Below are positions 15,362 to 24,000 of a DNA stretch of 28,150 nucleotides, one piece after another. Under the pieces are notes generated by a model. The model made no database searches and was not told the origin of the DNA. It saw only the letters and a list, made by a program, of their open reading frames with translations. Position numbers and translations under genes: made by a program. The stretch is from contig JAAZXP010000010.1 in NCBI GenBank assembly GCA_014240055.1, positions 1-28,150 of the forward strand, given 5' to 3'. Source of the DNA: Methanobacteriota archaeon. Its GTDB lineage: Archaea; Thermoplasmatota; Poseidoniia; MGIII; CG-Epi1. Positions within the stretch are counted from its first letter, which is position 1; the number at the start of each line of letters is the position of its first letter.

Positions 15362-16222
15362 GTGTCAGAATTCTTTGCAGATGCCGAATCTTCTTACAAA
15401 GAAGCTCGGTTTGTGTACTATGGTTATCCCTTTGATGGGACTGCATGTTTTCGAAAAGGAACTTCTGAAGCTCCAGACGCCATTCGTAAAAATAGTTATA
15501 ATTTTGAGACATATTTATTAGAATTGGGAATTGATTTATCTGATGTTTCAGCAAATGATTGGGGAAACTTAGAACTTACAAAGGATCAAGACAAGAATGA
15601 AAAATTATTGGAAGACTTGGTTTCAAAAATTGTTAATGATGGTAAATTCCCGGTAGGATTGGGTGGTGAGCATTCACTAACTCCAGCTGCAGTCAAAGCA
15701 GCACATTCCAAATATCCAAATTTAGCAGTTGTAATCTTAGATGCTCATTTAGATTTTAGAAAAGAGTATGAAGGAAATACAAAATCTCATGCAACAGTCA
15801 CTCGAAGAGTTAGTGAGATTGTAGGAGTAGACAATGTGCGTTCAGTAGGTATTCGTTCAGTTTCACAGTCAGAAATTACCGAAGCACGTTCGGTTGGTCT
15901 AAAATTTGTAGAATCGGGTTGGACTGAATTACGTGAATATTTGGCAGATGTTATAGATGATTTAGATGGTCCCGTATATTTGAGCCTTGATATGGATGCC
16001 ATAGATCCTGCATTTGCTCCAGGCGTTGGAACACCCGAACCATTCGGTATGACTCCCTATGAAGTAGTACAAACAATTAATTTTTTCGCCGATAGAATAG
16101 TAGGTTTTGACTGTGTTGAAGTTTGCCCACCTCATGATAATGGTAATACATCTGCACTTGCAGCTCGCCTTACCAGACATTTAGTTGGGGCTGTTTGGCA
16201 ATCTCAAGAAAGATTCAAGTAA
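15362..16222 (+). CDS. speB: Agmatinase/arginase-family ureohydrolase
   Basis: A 286-residue metalloenzyme of the ureohydrolase family, expected to cleave urea from agmatine or an agmatine derivative. All six manganese ligands are visible: H104 (GGEHS), D127/H129/D131 (DAHLDFR), and D210/D212 (SLDMDAIDPAFAPGVGTPEP). The start is GTG, 2 nt after the aIF5A stop. In Haloferax an agmatinase-like protein has been implicated in finishing the aIF5A modification after agmatine transfer, and in Thermococcales a homolog acts on aminopropylagmatine, so the true substrate here may not be free agmatine. The stop abuts the stop of the convergent glycosylase gene with no gap. Confidence 0.92.
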   Translation: MSEFFADAESSYKEARFVYYGYPFDGTACFRKGTSEAPDAIRKNSYNFETYLLELGIDLSDVSANDWGNLELTKDQDKNEKLLEDLVSKIVNDGKFPVGLGGEHSLTPAAVKAAHSKYPNLAVVILDAHLDFRKEYEGNTKSHATVTRRVSEIVGVDNVRSVGIRSVSQSEITEARSVGLKFVESGWTELREYLADVIDDLDGPVYLSLDMDAIDPAFAPGVGTPEPFGMTPYEVVQTINFFADRIVGFDCVEVCPPHDNGNTSALAARLTRHLVGAVWQSQERFK

Positions 16223-16834
16223 TTAGTAATTGACAGGTATTGGATCTAAACTTCTCCATATGTACCAAGTAAAAACACTGCACCAAGGGTCCCATAATTC
16301 CTTTAATTTTATTATTTCAGATGGAGTCATCTTTTCACTATTATTGTAGTGTTTTTCAATTCCTTTTATCAATCCTACATCTCCCAATGGCAATATGTTT
16401 GGCCTAGCTAAGTGAAATATTAGGAACATTTCAGCAGTCCATTTACCTACTCCCTTTATAGTACATAAGATATCAATGGCTTCACTGTCCGTTTTTTCAT
16501 CCCATTTAGTATCAAATACGTTGGACTTAGCAATATTCTGTAAATAGCTTATTTTTTGTTTTGAAAGTCCAACGCTTCTAAGCTTAACGTCAGATAAAGA
16601 GAGAATAGTTTCAGCATTTATTATATTCTTACATTCAATTTCTAATCGATTCCATACAGTATCAGCAGCTTTAACGGAGATTTGTTGACCTACAATTGAT
16701 CTTGCTAAAGTTATGAATGGATTGTTTTTTAGTTCCATACATTCTCCACTATAATTAGAAATAATTTGTTTGATAATATTATCATTCTTAGATAGGGCTC
16801 GTATTGCATTTTCCCAATGGTTCACTACGTTCAT
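16223..16834 (-). CDS. AlkA-type DNA-3-methyladenine glycosylase (HhH-GPD)
   Basis: Base-excision repair glycosylase for alkylated purines. The 203 residues include NPFITLARSIVGQQISVKAA (the conserved GQQ/IS helix), a helix-hairpin-helix TIKGVGKWTAEMFL (about 125-138) and the catalytic aspartate in LPLGDVGL (D152), followed by the W-D-P-W-C/Y-IWRS region typical of AlkA. The E. coli AlkA N-terminal domain is absent, as in many short AlkA-like proteins. There is no Fe-S cysteine cluster, which separates it from EndoIII/MutY types. A TATA-like element centred near 16861 lies 27 nt before the ATG and is apparently shared with tRNA-Leu. Confidence 0.9.
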   Translation of the reverse strand: MNVVNHWENAIRALSKNDNIIKQIISNYSGECMELKNNPFITLARSIVGQQISVKAADTVWNRLEIECKNIINAETILSLSDVKLRSVGLSKQKISYLQNIAKSNVFDTKWDEKTDSEAIDILCTIKGVGKWTAEMFLIFHLARPNILPLGDVGLIKGIEKHYNNSEKMTPSEIIKLKELWDPWCSVFTWYIWRSLDPIPVNY

Positions 16835-16855
16835 TAATAATCAAATAACCACGCT

Positions 16856-16865
16856 CCTAAAATAG
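16856..16865. promoter_or_regulatory. TATA-like element shared by alkA-like gene and tRNA-Leu (putative bidirectional promoter)
   Basis: CCTAAAATAG on plus (CTATTTTAGG on minus) is centred at about 16861, which is 28 nt from the 5' end of tRNA-Leu (16889) and 27 nt from the glycosylase ATG (16834). The gap between the genes is 54 bp. Confidence 0.55.
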
Positions 16866-16888
16866 TGCTTCTTTGGTGGAAAGATAGT

Positions 16889-16975
16889 GCGGGGGTCGCA
16901 TAGTCTGGCCAATTGCGTCGGGCTCAAAATCCGATCCTTAGTGGTACGTGGGTTCGAATCCCTCCCCCCGCACCA
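16889..16975 (+). tRNA. tRNA-Leu (anticodon CAA)
   Basis: Class II cloverleaf: acceptor GCGGGGG/CCCCCGC, anticodon stem TCGGG/TCCGA around CTCAAAA (anticodon CAA), a long variable arm, T loop TTCGAAT, discriminator A as leucine tRNAs use, and encoded CCA. The T stem has one T-T mismatch (GTGGG against CCCTC). The first 23 bases match tRNA-Ser(GCT) exactly. No intron is visible. Confidence 0.95.
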
Positions 16976-16980
16976 TGATT

Positions 16981-17322
16981 TCATAGCTTAATAACACATC
17001 TTTCTACTATTCTATCTTCGATAATATGTTCTTTAACTATGTCTTTAATGTCTTTTTCAGGATTATCGATTCTATACCATACGCCTTCATGGTATACTAC
17101 AATTGTTGGCCCCTGCTCACAAAAATCTAAACAGGCAGAACCATTTGCCCGTACCTTTCCTACTAAACCTCGTTTTTCAATTTCTTTTTTGAACATTATT
17201 TTGATATTACTACCGTCTTTCTCTTGACAACAGCCCCGCGGATGGCCAGTTACTCTTGAATTTTCACAGATAAAAATATGTTTTTCAAATCCAATAGAAG
17301 TTCTTCCTTTAGGATCCTTCAT
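16981..17322 (-). CDS. [2Fe-2S] thioredoxin-like ferredoxin domain protein
   Basis: A small soluble protein of 113 residues from the ATG at 17322. Its cysteines follow the thioredoxin-like 2Fe-2S ferredoxin pattern: FICENS, GHPRGCCQEKDG and GSACLDFCEQGPTIVVYHEGVWY, the last being the family hallmark. It probably carries electrons, but the partner is unknown. The ATG overlaps the pdxT stop as ATGA, with GAGGG upstream, a strong sign of translational coupling. The in-frame TTG at 17340 would add six residues and a 22-nt overlap and is less likely. The stop lies 5 nt from the end of the convergent tRNA-Leu. Confidence 0.85.
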   Translation of the reverse strand: MKDPKGRTSIGFEKHIFICENSRVTGHPRGCCQEKDGSNIKIMFKKEIEKRGLVGKVRANGSACLDFCEQGPTIVVYHEGVWYRIDNPEKDIKDIVKEHIIEDRIVERCVIKL

Positions 17323-17858
17323 TTTAATCCCTCTAGCCAAATCTTATGAAATGTCAAATCATCAGTTAATTCAGGATGGAAAGTTAAGGCCATATTTTTC
17401 CCCTCGATACATCCAACAATATCTTCATCTGCCCAAGCAATTGGTTTAGTTTCTGCATTAATCGAAGTAATTGCAGGAGCTCGAATGAAAACACCTTTAA
17501 ATTTTCTATTATTTACAACACTAATTTCTTTTTCAAATGATTCTTTTTGTCTTCCATAATAATTTCTATCAATTTGGATATTCATTTTACCAAATGTTTC
17601 ATCTTGGCTTTTCCCAATAAGAATAGCACCAGCACAAGTACCCATTATAGGTAAATCACTTTCAATAATTGCTTCCCATAATTTTGAATGTTTTAAAAGT
17701 TTTCTTAAAGTTGTAGATTCTCCGCCAGGCATAATTAGGCCAGATATATTTTGTAAATCAATAGGATTTTTAACTTCAATAACGTTCATTCCAGTATTTT
17801 GGACGCTAATTTTATGTTCCGAAACAGCACCCTGTAGTGCCAAAATACCAATGTTCAT
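17319..17858 (-). CDS. pdxT: Pyridoxal 5'-phosphate synthase glutaminase subunit PdxT
   Basis: Class I glutamine amidotransferase that supplies ammonia to PdxS for de novo PLP synthesis. Starts MNIGILALQGAVSEH, typical of PdxT. The oxyanion/substrate loop PGGESTT (44-50), the nucleophile C75 in GTCAGAI, and the catalytic pair H161 and E163 (HPEL) are all present at normal spacing, with the usual length of 179 residues. PdxS is not in the window. A TATA-like CTTTAAAACC (minus strand, about 17878-17887) lies 25 nt upstream. The coupled 2Fe-2S protein downstream is not a standard PdxT partner. Confidence 0.95.
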   Translation of the reverse strand: MNIGILALQGAVSEHKISVQNTGMNVIEVKNPIDLQNISGLIMPGGESTTLRKLLKHSKLWEAIIESDLPIMGTCAGAILIGKSQDETFGKMNIQIDRNYYGRQKESFEKEISVVNNRKFKGVFIRAPAITSINAETKPIAWADEDIVGCIEGKNMALTFHPELTDDLTFHKIWLEGLK

Positions 17859-17877
17859 TAATAGAGGAATACCTTTG

Positions 17878-17887
17878 GTTTTAAAGA
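17878..17887 (-). promoter_or_regulatory. Putative TATA box of pdxT
   Basis: CTTTAAAACC on the minus strand, centred about 25 nt upstream of the pdxT ATG (17858); suits a leaderless transcript. Confidence 0.5.
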
Positions 17888-17920
17888 AGTATCATTCGTT
17901 CTTAAAAAATAAAATACTAA

Positions 17921-17930
17921 CCTTTATATT
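17921..17930 (+). promoter_or_regulatory. Putative TATA box of the giant surface-protein gene
   Basis: CCTTTATATT predicts a start near 17950-17955, giving a leader of about 50 nt. The leader contains a small hairpin (TGGGC-TCAG-GCCCA, 17960-17973), so this gene departs from the leaderless style of its neighbours. Confidence 0.55.
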
Positions 17931-17992
17931 ACAATGGCGTCATGGTAGGTACCCTTCAATGGGCTCAGGCCCACTGATACAAGGACTCAACC

Positions 17993-17998
17993 AAGGTG
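17993..17998 (+). promoter_or_regulatory. Shine-Dalgarno AAGGTG of the giant surface-protein gene
   Basis: AAGGTG ends 7 nt before the ATG at 18006, a good ribosome binding site that fixes this start and fits a leadered, highly translated message. Confidence 0.6.
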
Positions 17999-18005
17999 TG
18001 TACAT

Positions 18006-21000
18006 ATGCAAGAAACTAGTAATGTAAACAAGCAAAATTGGGCTACGAAGCTTATGGCTATTGTAGTCGTCGTGTCGATGGTAGGAAGCACATTAGTGCT
18101 CTTCGCTCCAGAGGCATCGGCAAGAACCGGAAGCGATTCTTACGGTTATACTTTTAAAGATAGTAGCGAAGCTGGATTAGATGCTTCCTGGACCGAATTA
18201 ATTGGTGCAAGCGGTACAACAACATTGTTGTCCGGAAGTACTGATGCCGGTCAAGGACCCTATGATCTTCCATTTACTTTTGAGTTGTATGAAAATGAAT
18301 ATACAACATGGGGTAATGGTGGAGATAATGGGTATATCACTCTAGGCGGTGCTATTTCTTATCAATGGACTTCTTACCACATCCCAGCTACTCAATTGGG
18401 TAACGCTGCAGTGGCAGGAGCTTGGTTTGATGGTGGTTTTTGTAGAACCAGTAACCCTACTGCAGGTGTTTACTATAATACAATAGGAACTGCCCCTAAC
18501 CGAGAGTTCGTTGTTCAATACCAAGACCAAGGTGCTTGGTACCCTTCAGTTTACCAATGTCCTGGCGCAGCTGCGGCTAATGCAATGACTTGGCAAATAA
18601 TTTTACACGAAGGTTCAAATAAAATTTCAGTTAATTACAAAGATACTGATGGTGGATACAGTTCAGATAATGAGCAAGCCACAACCGGTGTTCAAGGTAA
18701 ACCTGGTGGAAATTCAGTAGGTTTAGAATATATTTACCGTAATTCTCCTGTTGCTTTCAATACTCTTGATGACAATGGCGGTTCAACGGTAGAATTTTTA
18801 CCACCTCCTCCGGCAAGAAATGATCTTCGTTTGAAGTCAGCTGCCGTTCCTGATCCAATTTCTTTAGCTGATAATAACCCAATGTCTGCAACAGTTTCCA
18901 ATTATGGTGTAAACTGTGACACAGCTGGTGATTGTACTCCTGTAGCTGAAACTGACATTGATGTCACAGCTAAAGTTTTCAGTATTAAAGAAGAAACCTC
19001 AGATTATGCTTTTGATGATAGAACAGATTCAGAAGGTTTTACATCTTCTGCACTTCAAGGAGCAAATCAATGGACTCAAGCTTTGAATGATGGTAAAGGT
19101 AACCACAACCAAGGTGATGATGGTACAGATGATGGTGCTTGGTCTTCAGGGCGCAAATCTGGAAGTTTAGGTGGACTGTTTGATGATAATCAAAAGATAC
19201 ATTATGATGGAACGGATATATTAGTTTCAAATCCAGGAGATGACAGTCTTAAGAAGTTATCAACTGCAACTAATGCAGTTACTGAAATAATTCCATACTA
19301 TCACAATTACTTACATATGAATCTTGATGTTACTGAAGATGGTACAAATTATTATACTTTAGCAAGAATTTCAGGAACTTATAATTCTGCAACTACAGTG
19401 TGTAAATGGGCTATGTCAGATACCTCTGAACCAATTGCCTGTAATACAAGTAGTGTAAGATATGGAACTGCTTTAACTTACTATGATGGAGAGTTATTTG
19501 TTTTACAAACATCTTCAAGTTCATCTTACCGAAAGGTTATAGTTTTAGATGTAACTGATATGTCTAAAAGTACAGACTTTGCATACTCTAGTGGAGTTTC
19601 AGCTTATTCATATACACAGGATATAGATGTTGATCAAGATACAGGAGATTTATATATTTCTTACAGAGACTATTATGGACGAATAAGAGAATATCACCGT
19701 GATGCTTCTGATGGCGATTATTCAGCCTCAGATTATTCACAAACGTATATGTATTCTAGATATCATAATTCTATAACTGTGGCAGATGATTACGTGTACA
19801 CTACTGGATATTATTACAGTAGTTACTACGGTGGAATCAAGAGAATGTCTACAGCAGGAGGCTCAGTCACTACATTGTTCAGTTCTTACGCCGTTGCAGG
19901 ATATAGAGGTTCAATGGCAGTAACGTCTTCAGGTGATATTTATGTATCAACTAATTATGCATATAATTACTACAGTTTCGCAAATTGGGATGATAAAATA
20001 TTTATCCATGAAGGGACTACAGGTGGAACATACAGTAATAATCCAGATACAACATTGGGTCCAAATCCATCAAGTCTTTCAGCATTGGCATCGCCAGTGT
20101 ATGATGCAAGTGAAGCAGTAGGAATGACAATGTCATTCAAGACTTCGTGGCAGTTTTATTATCTGTATGAAGGTGCATTAATGGAAAGTTCAGTAGATGG
20201 TGGAACCACCTGGAATCACGTTCCTCAATCAGCTTTCACACAAGGTGGATATTATGGAACTGGATACAATTATTATGATAATCCAATGGATGTTTCAAAA
20301 GATCAATGGACTTATTATAACACAAATAATGCCTATACTTACAATACGAATACTGCACCATGGAAAACTCATGCATTGGATTTAACATCTTATGCAGGTT
20401 ATTCAGCAGTTCAATTCCGTTGGGTTGTAGGTTTCAATGCATATGATAATACATATTACTATGATTCATACTTCAGATTGGATGATGTTTCAGTAACTAT
20501 GAAGGTTGCAGATGTAACATTCGCTGAACAAACTAAGACTATTGCTTCATTAGGATTTAAGGAAGATGCTACAGTCAACTTCTTTGAAGATGGCGACGCA
20601 GTAACTTTCCAACCAATGAACTTAGGAATGAAAGTTGGAGATAAAGTTGGAATTTTGATTAATGTTCCAGATAATGGCGGAGACCAAGATTTGAACAATC
20701 AACGCGATGTTCAATTCAGAGACGTTAAATATGTAATTTTTTCAGATAACTTCGAAGACGGAGATGCATCAGATTGGGAATTCGGTAAAATCCGATATGG
20801 TTCAGGAGAATCCTGGGCAGTTAGAGGAGATTCCGTAAATGGCGGAAGTTACTCGATGGACAGTGGACACAGAATGGATGAATCGCCACTTCCTGCAGAT
20901 AATTATGCAGCAACTCCATCTATGGACTTGGCATTACCAGTCGAAGCTTCATTGCAAATGTATATCTCATATTATGCATACTATACGTATGATGGATTCC

Positions 21001-24000
21001 AAGTTCAAGCTTCACCAGACGGTGGAACTACATGGAATATCATAGAACCTGATGCAGATAATGAAAAACAATATTATACAATTTACAACTATGCGTATTA
21101 TAATAATCCACTACGTGGCCAGTTAGGTTATGCCTACTATGGTTCATCAACTGGATTCACTTATAGTCCAGATCCACAAGGATTCAAGAAAGCAACTTTT
21201 GACTTAACTGAATACTGTGGTAATAGCGATGTGAAGGTTCGATTCGTAACTGGCTGGGGTACATTACCAACAGCTTATCCATACTATGACTCTTTCATGA
21301 GGGTTGACGACGTGGCAGTTACTGGATTGGTTTACAACAACAATGTGGGTCTAAATGGATTTGATTTGCCAGACCCTCTTGGTGTTGATGAAACAATCAC
21401 AGTAGAGACTAATGTTATCAACGCAGGTTTGATAGATCAAGATAGTGGAGCTACGAAAGTCAGACTTCAGTTAGGGCCTTTGGGTATTGAAGAATATGAC
21501 ACATCCGATGATTTAGAATCGTATACTGATGAAGCTGCAGCAATATCTGCAGGTTGGTCCACTAGTGATGATTGTAATGTAAGCTCATGTGGAAACTGGG
21601 GATACTATGGCGGAGATGCAGGTTTCATTTTGAACACTGATGAAGGCGATAGTGGAACTGACAGGACATGGGGTCCAGATGGTGGTGAATTCCAAATGTA
21701 TTACGGTGGAGGTTCTACAGAAGTAGTAACTCCTGTATTGGATTTCTCTACAGCAGAATCTGACTTGTCATTAACTTTGAAACACAGATACAACTTTGAC
21801 TATTATTCAGGATACACATCCTATAATGGTGGTCAGGTACAAATTTCAATGGATGGCGGAACAAGCTATGCTATGTTTGAACCAAGCGGTGGATACCCTG
21901 GAACAATGTACAACTATGCAGGATATGGAAATCCATTATATGGACAGAAAGGATTTGTCCACTGTAGTGACTGTACCGGAGTTTCAGGTTCAGCCAGCGA
22001 TGATGAAGATAAGTACATTTCATCAACATTTGACATGGCAGCTTATTCTGGCATGGATAATGTAAGACTCAAATTCGTTGCAGGTATGTACAGTTATCAA
22101 TGGCCTGGAGATGGAGAACACTGGCACATTGACTCATTGAGTTTCACAGGAACTGGAATGGGCACTGTAGTCAAAGAAGAAATATGGGAAATTTCTGGCG
22201 ATGGAGACCTTGGTGAATTTGAAAGTGGAGCATCACAGACCGTAGGACTTGATTATTACTTCCAAGTACCAGGACAATACAAAATTGTTTTCGATACCTG
22301 GATTGGTTCTAACCCGTCTTCAGGTATTGATGAATTCGCAGGAGATAATTCTATAGGATTAGCCAGAGAAACTATGTTTACAGTAGCTGGAACTACTGCA
22401 GATGACACTACAACCCAGAAGAAGATCGATGATGATAATCGTATGATGTATTCAACTGGTTGGAGTGCTAAGAGAGATGGCGGTCCAGATGATGGATTCT
22501 TGTTCAGACCTTCAGCAACAACTGGTGCTAATTCTGCTCCAGTTTGGTGGTCAGGACCTGATTCATATGGTCAAGCTTATTCAGGTGACGACTCAAGTTT
22601 AGTTTCACCAGTATTTGATCTTTCAACTGCAACATCTGCTAAGTTAGTTTTCAACCATAAATATGCAATGCATGGTTATGAGTATTCTTGGGCTAACTAC
22701 TATTATGATGGTGCAAGAGTTGAAATTAGTACTGATGGTGGATCCTCTTGGAATGGACTAGCAGTAACTGATGGTGAAGGATATGGCGGAACTGTTTACA
22801 ATTACGCATATTATGGAAATCCATTAAGAACTCAGGAAGCCTTTGTTATGAGTTCAGGCGCATTTGTAACGACTGAGTGTAGATTAGATGCATACACTGG
22901 TGCTGGATTTGACAATATTCAAATCAGATTCAGATTAGGTGGAACTTTCTTCAATAATCCAACTTCTTGGGAAATTGATGATGTAGGAATCTATGGACTT
23001 GGTTTTGATCTCGCTATGACTTCAGGATCCACTCCTTATACCTTAGAAGTAGGTGAAGAAACAACATTCACTACCTCCTTCAAGAATCAAGGTGCAGGGG
23101 ACTTAGGACCTTCTGGAGCAGTAACGTCAGCTTTTGCAACTGCATACGTAAATAATGTAGATGGAACTGAAGTTTGGTCAGCAGATCAAACCTTAGGCTC
23201 TTTGGCCATGGCTTACTATGATGAATCAGGTAATACATTTGCTGGAGAATCAACAGATGTATTGACTTTCAACTGGCAAGCAGATGTTCCAGCAGGTGTT
23301 TACACATCAGGTGTAAAGATAACAAATGCTGATGGTTCATCTTTATCTGACTTATTTACAGCAAATAATGACGCAAGTCACATGTTGATAGTAGGAAAGA
23401 GTGCTGAAATGGGAGATCCACTTCTAACAGGTGGTGAAAACTGGGCAGCTACAGATAATGAACCTACACACGTCGGAGATGGTGCTATGGGAGTTACATG
23501 GGATCAGACTGGTATTGCAACAGATACTTTGGATGTAAGCATTGGAGCAGCTGGTGTAGGATATACTCCAGAGAGCCCAACAGTTCAGCTTGGAACCACA
23601 GTCAAATGGACTAATAGTGACTCACAAACTCATACTGTTACTGACAAGAACTCACAATTCGATTCTTTCGATATTGCAACAGGTGAAAGCTTTGAAATTA
23701 CCTTCAATGAAGTTGGTGTTTTCAGTTATTACTGTAAGTATCATCCAATGATGGAAGGGTCAATCACCGTAGTTTCTAGTCAAGATGCAGATGAAATGGT
23801 CAGAACAAACTTCGTAGAAGTCTGGTCTAAAGAATCATTCTTAGTGTTCTGGGCTAATTTCGATATGTCTGGAGACAGTTCAGTTAGCGTATATGCACAG
23901 AAGAAAGGATCATCCTTAGAGGATTCAGATTCATTAGGTCTCTGGTCTGCAAACGGATTCACATTAGTTGATGGAATGGACCACGAAGATGTTGGAGATT

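Noticed and set aside
17323..17340. TTG start for the 2Fe-2S protein
   Set aside because: The ATG at 17322 forms a classic ATGA overlap with the pdxT stop and has GAGGG in front; the TTG adds only six non-conserved residues.
17934..17948. Four-codon upstream ORF (ATG GCG TCA TGG TAG) before the surface-protein gene
   Set aside because: It lies upstream of the transcript start predicted from the TATA box, so it is probably not in the mRNA.
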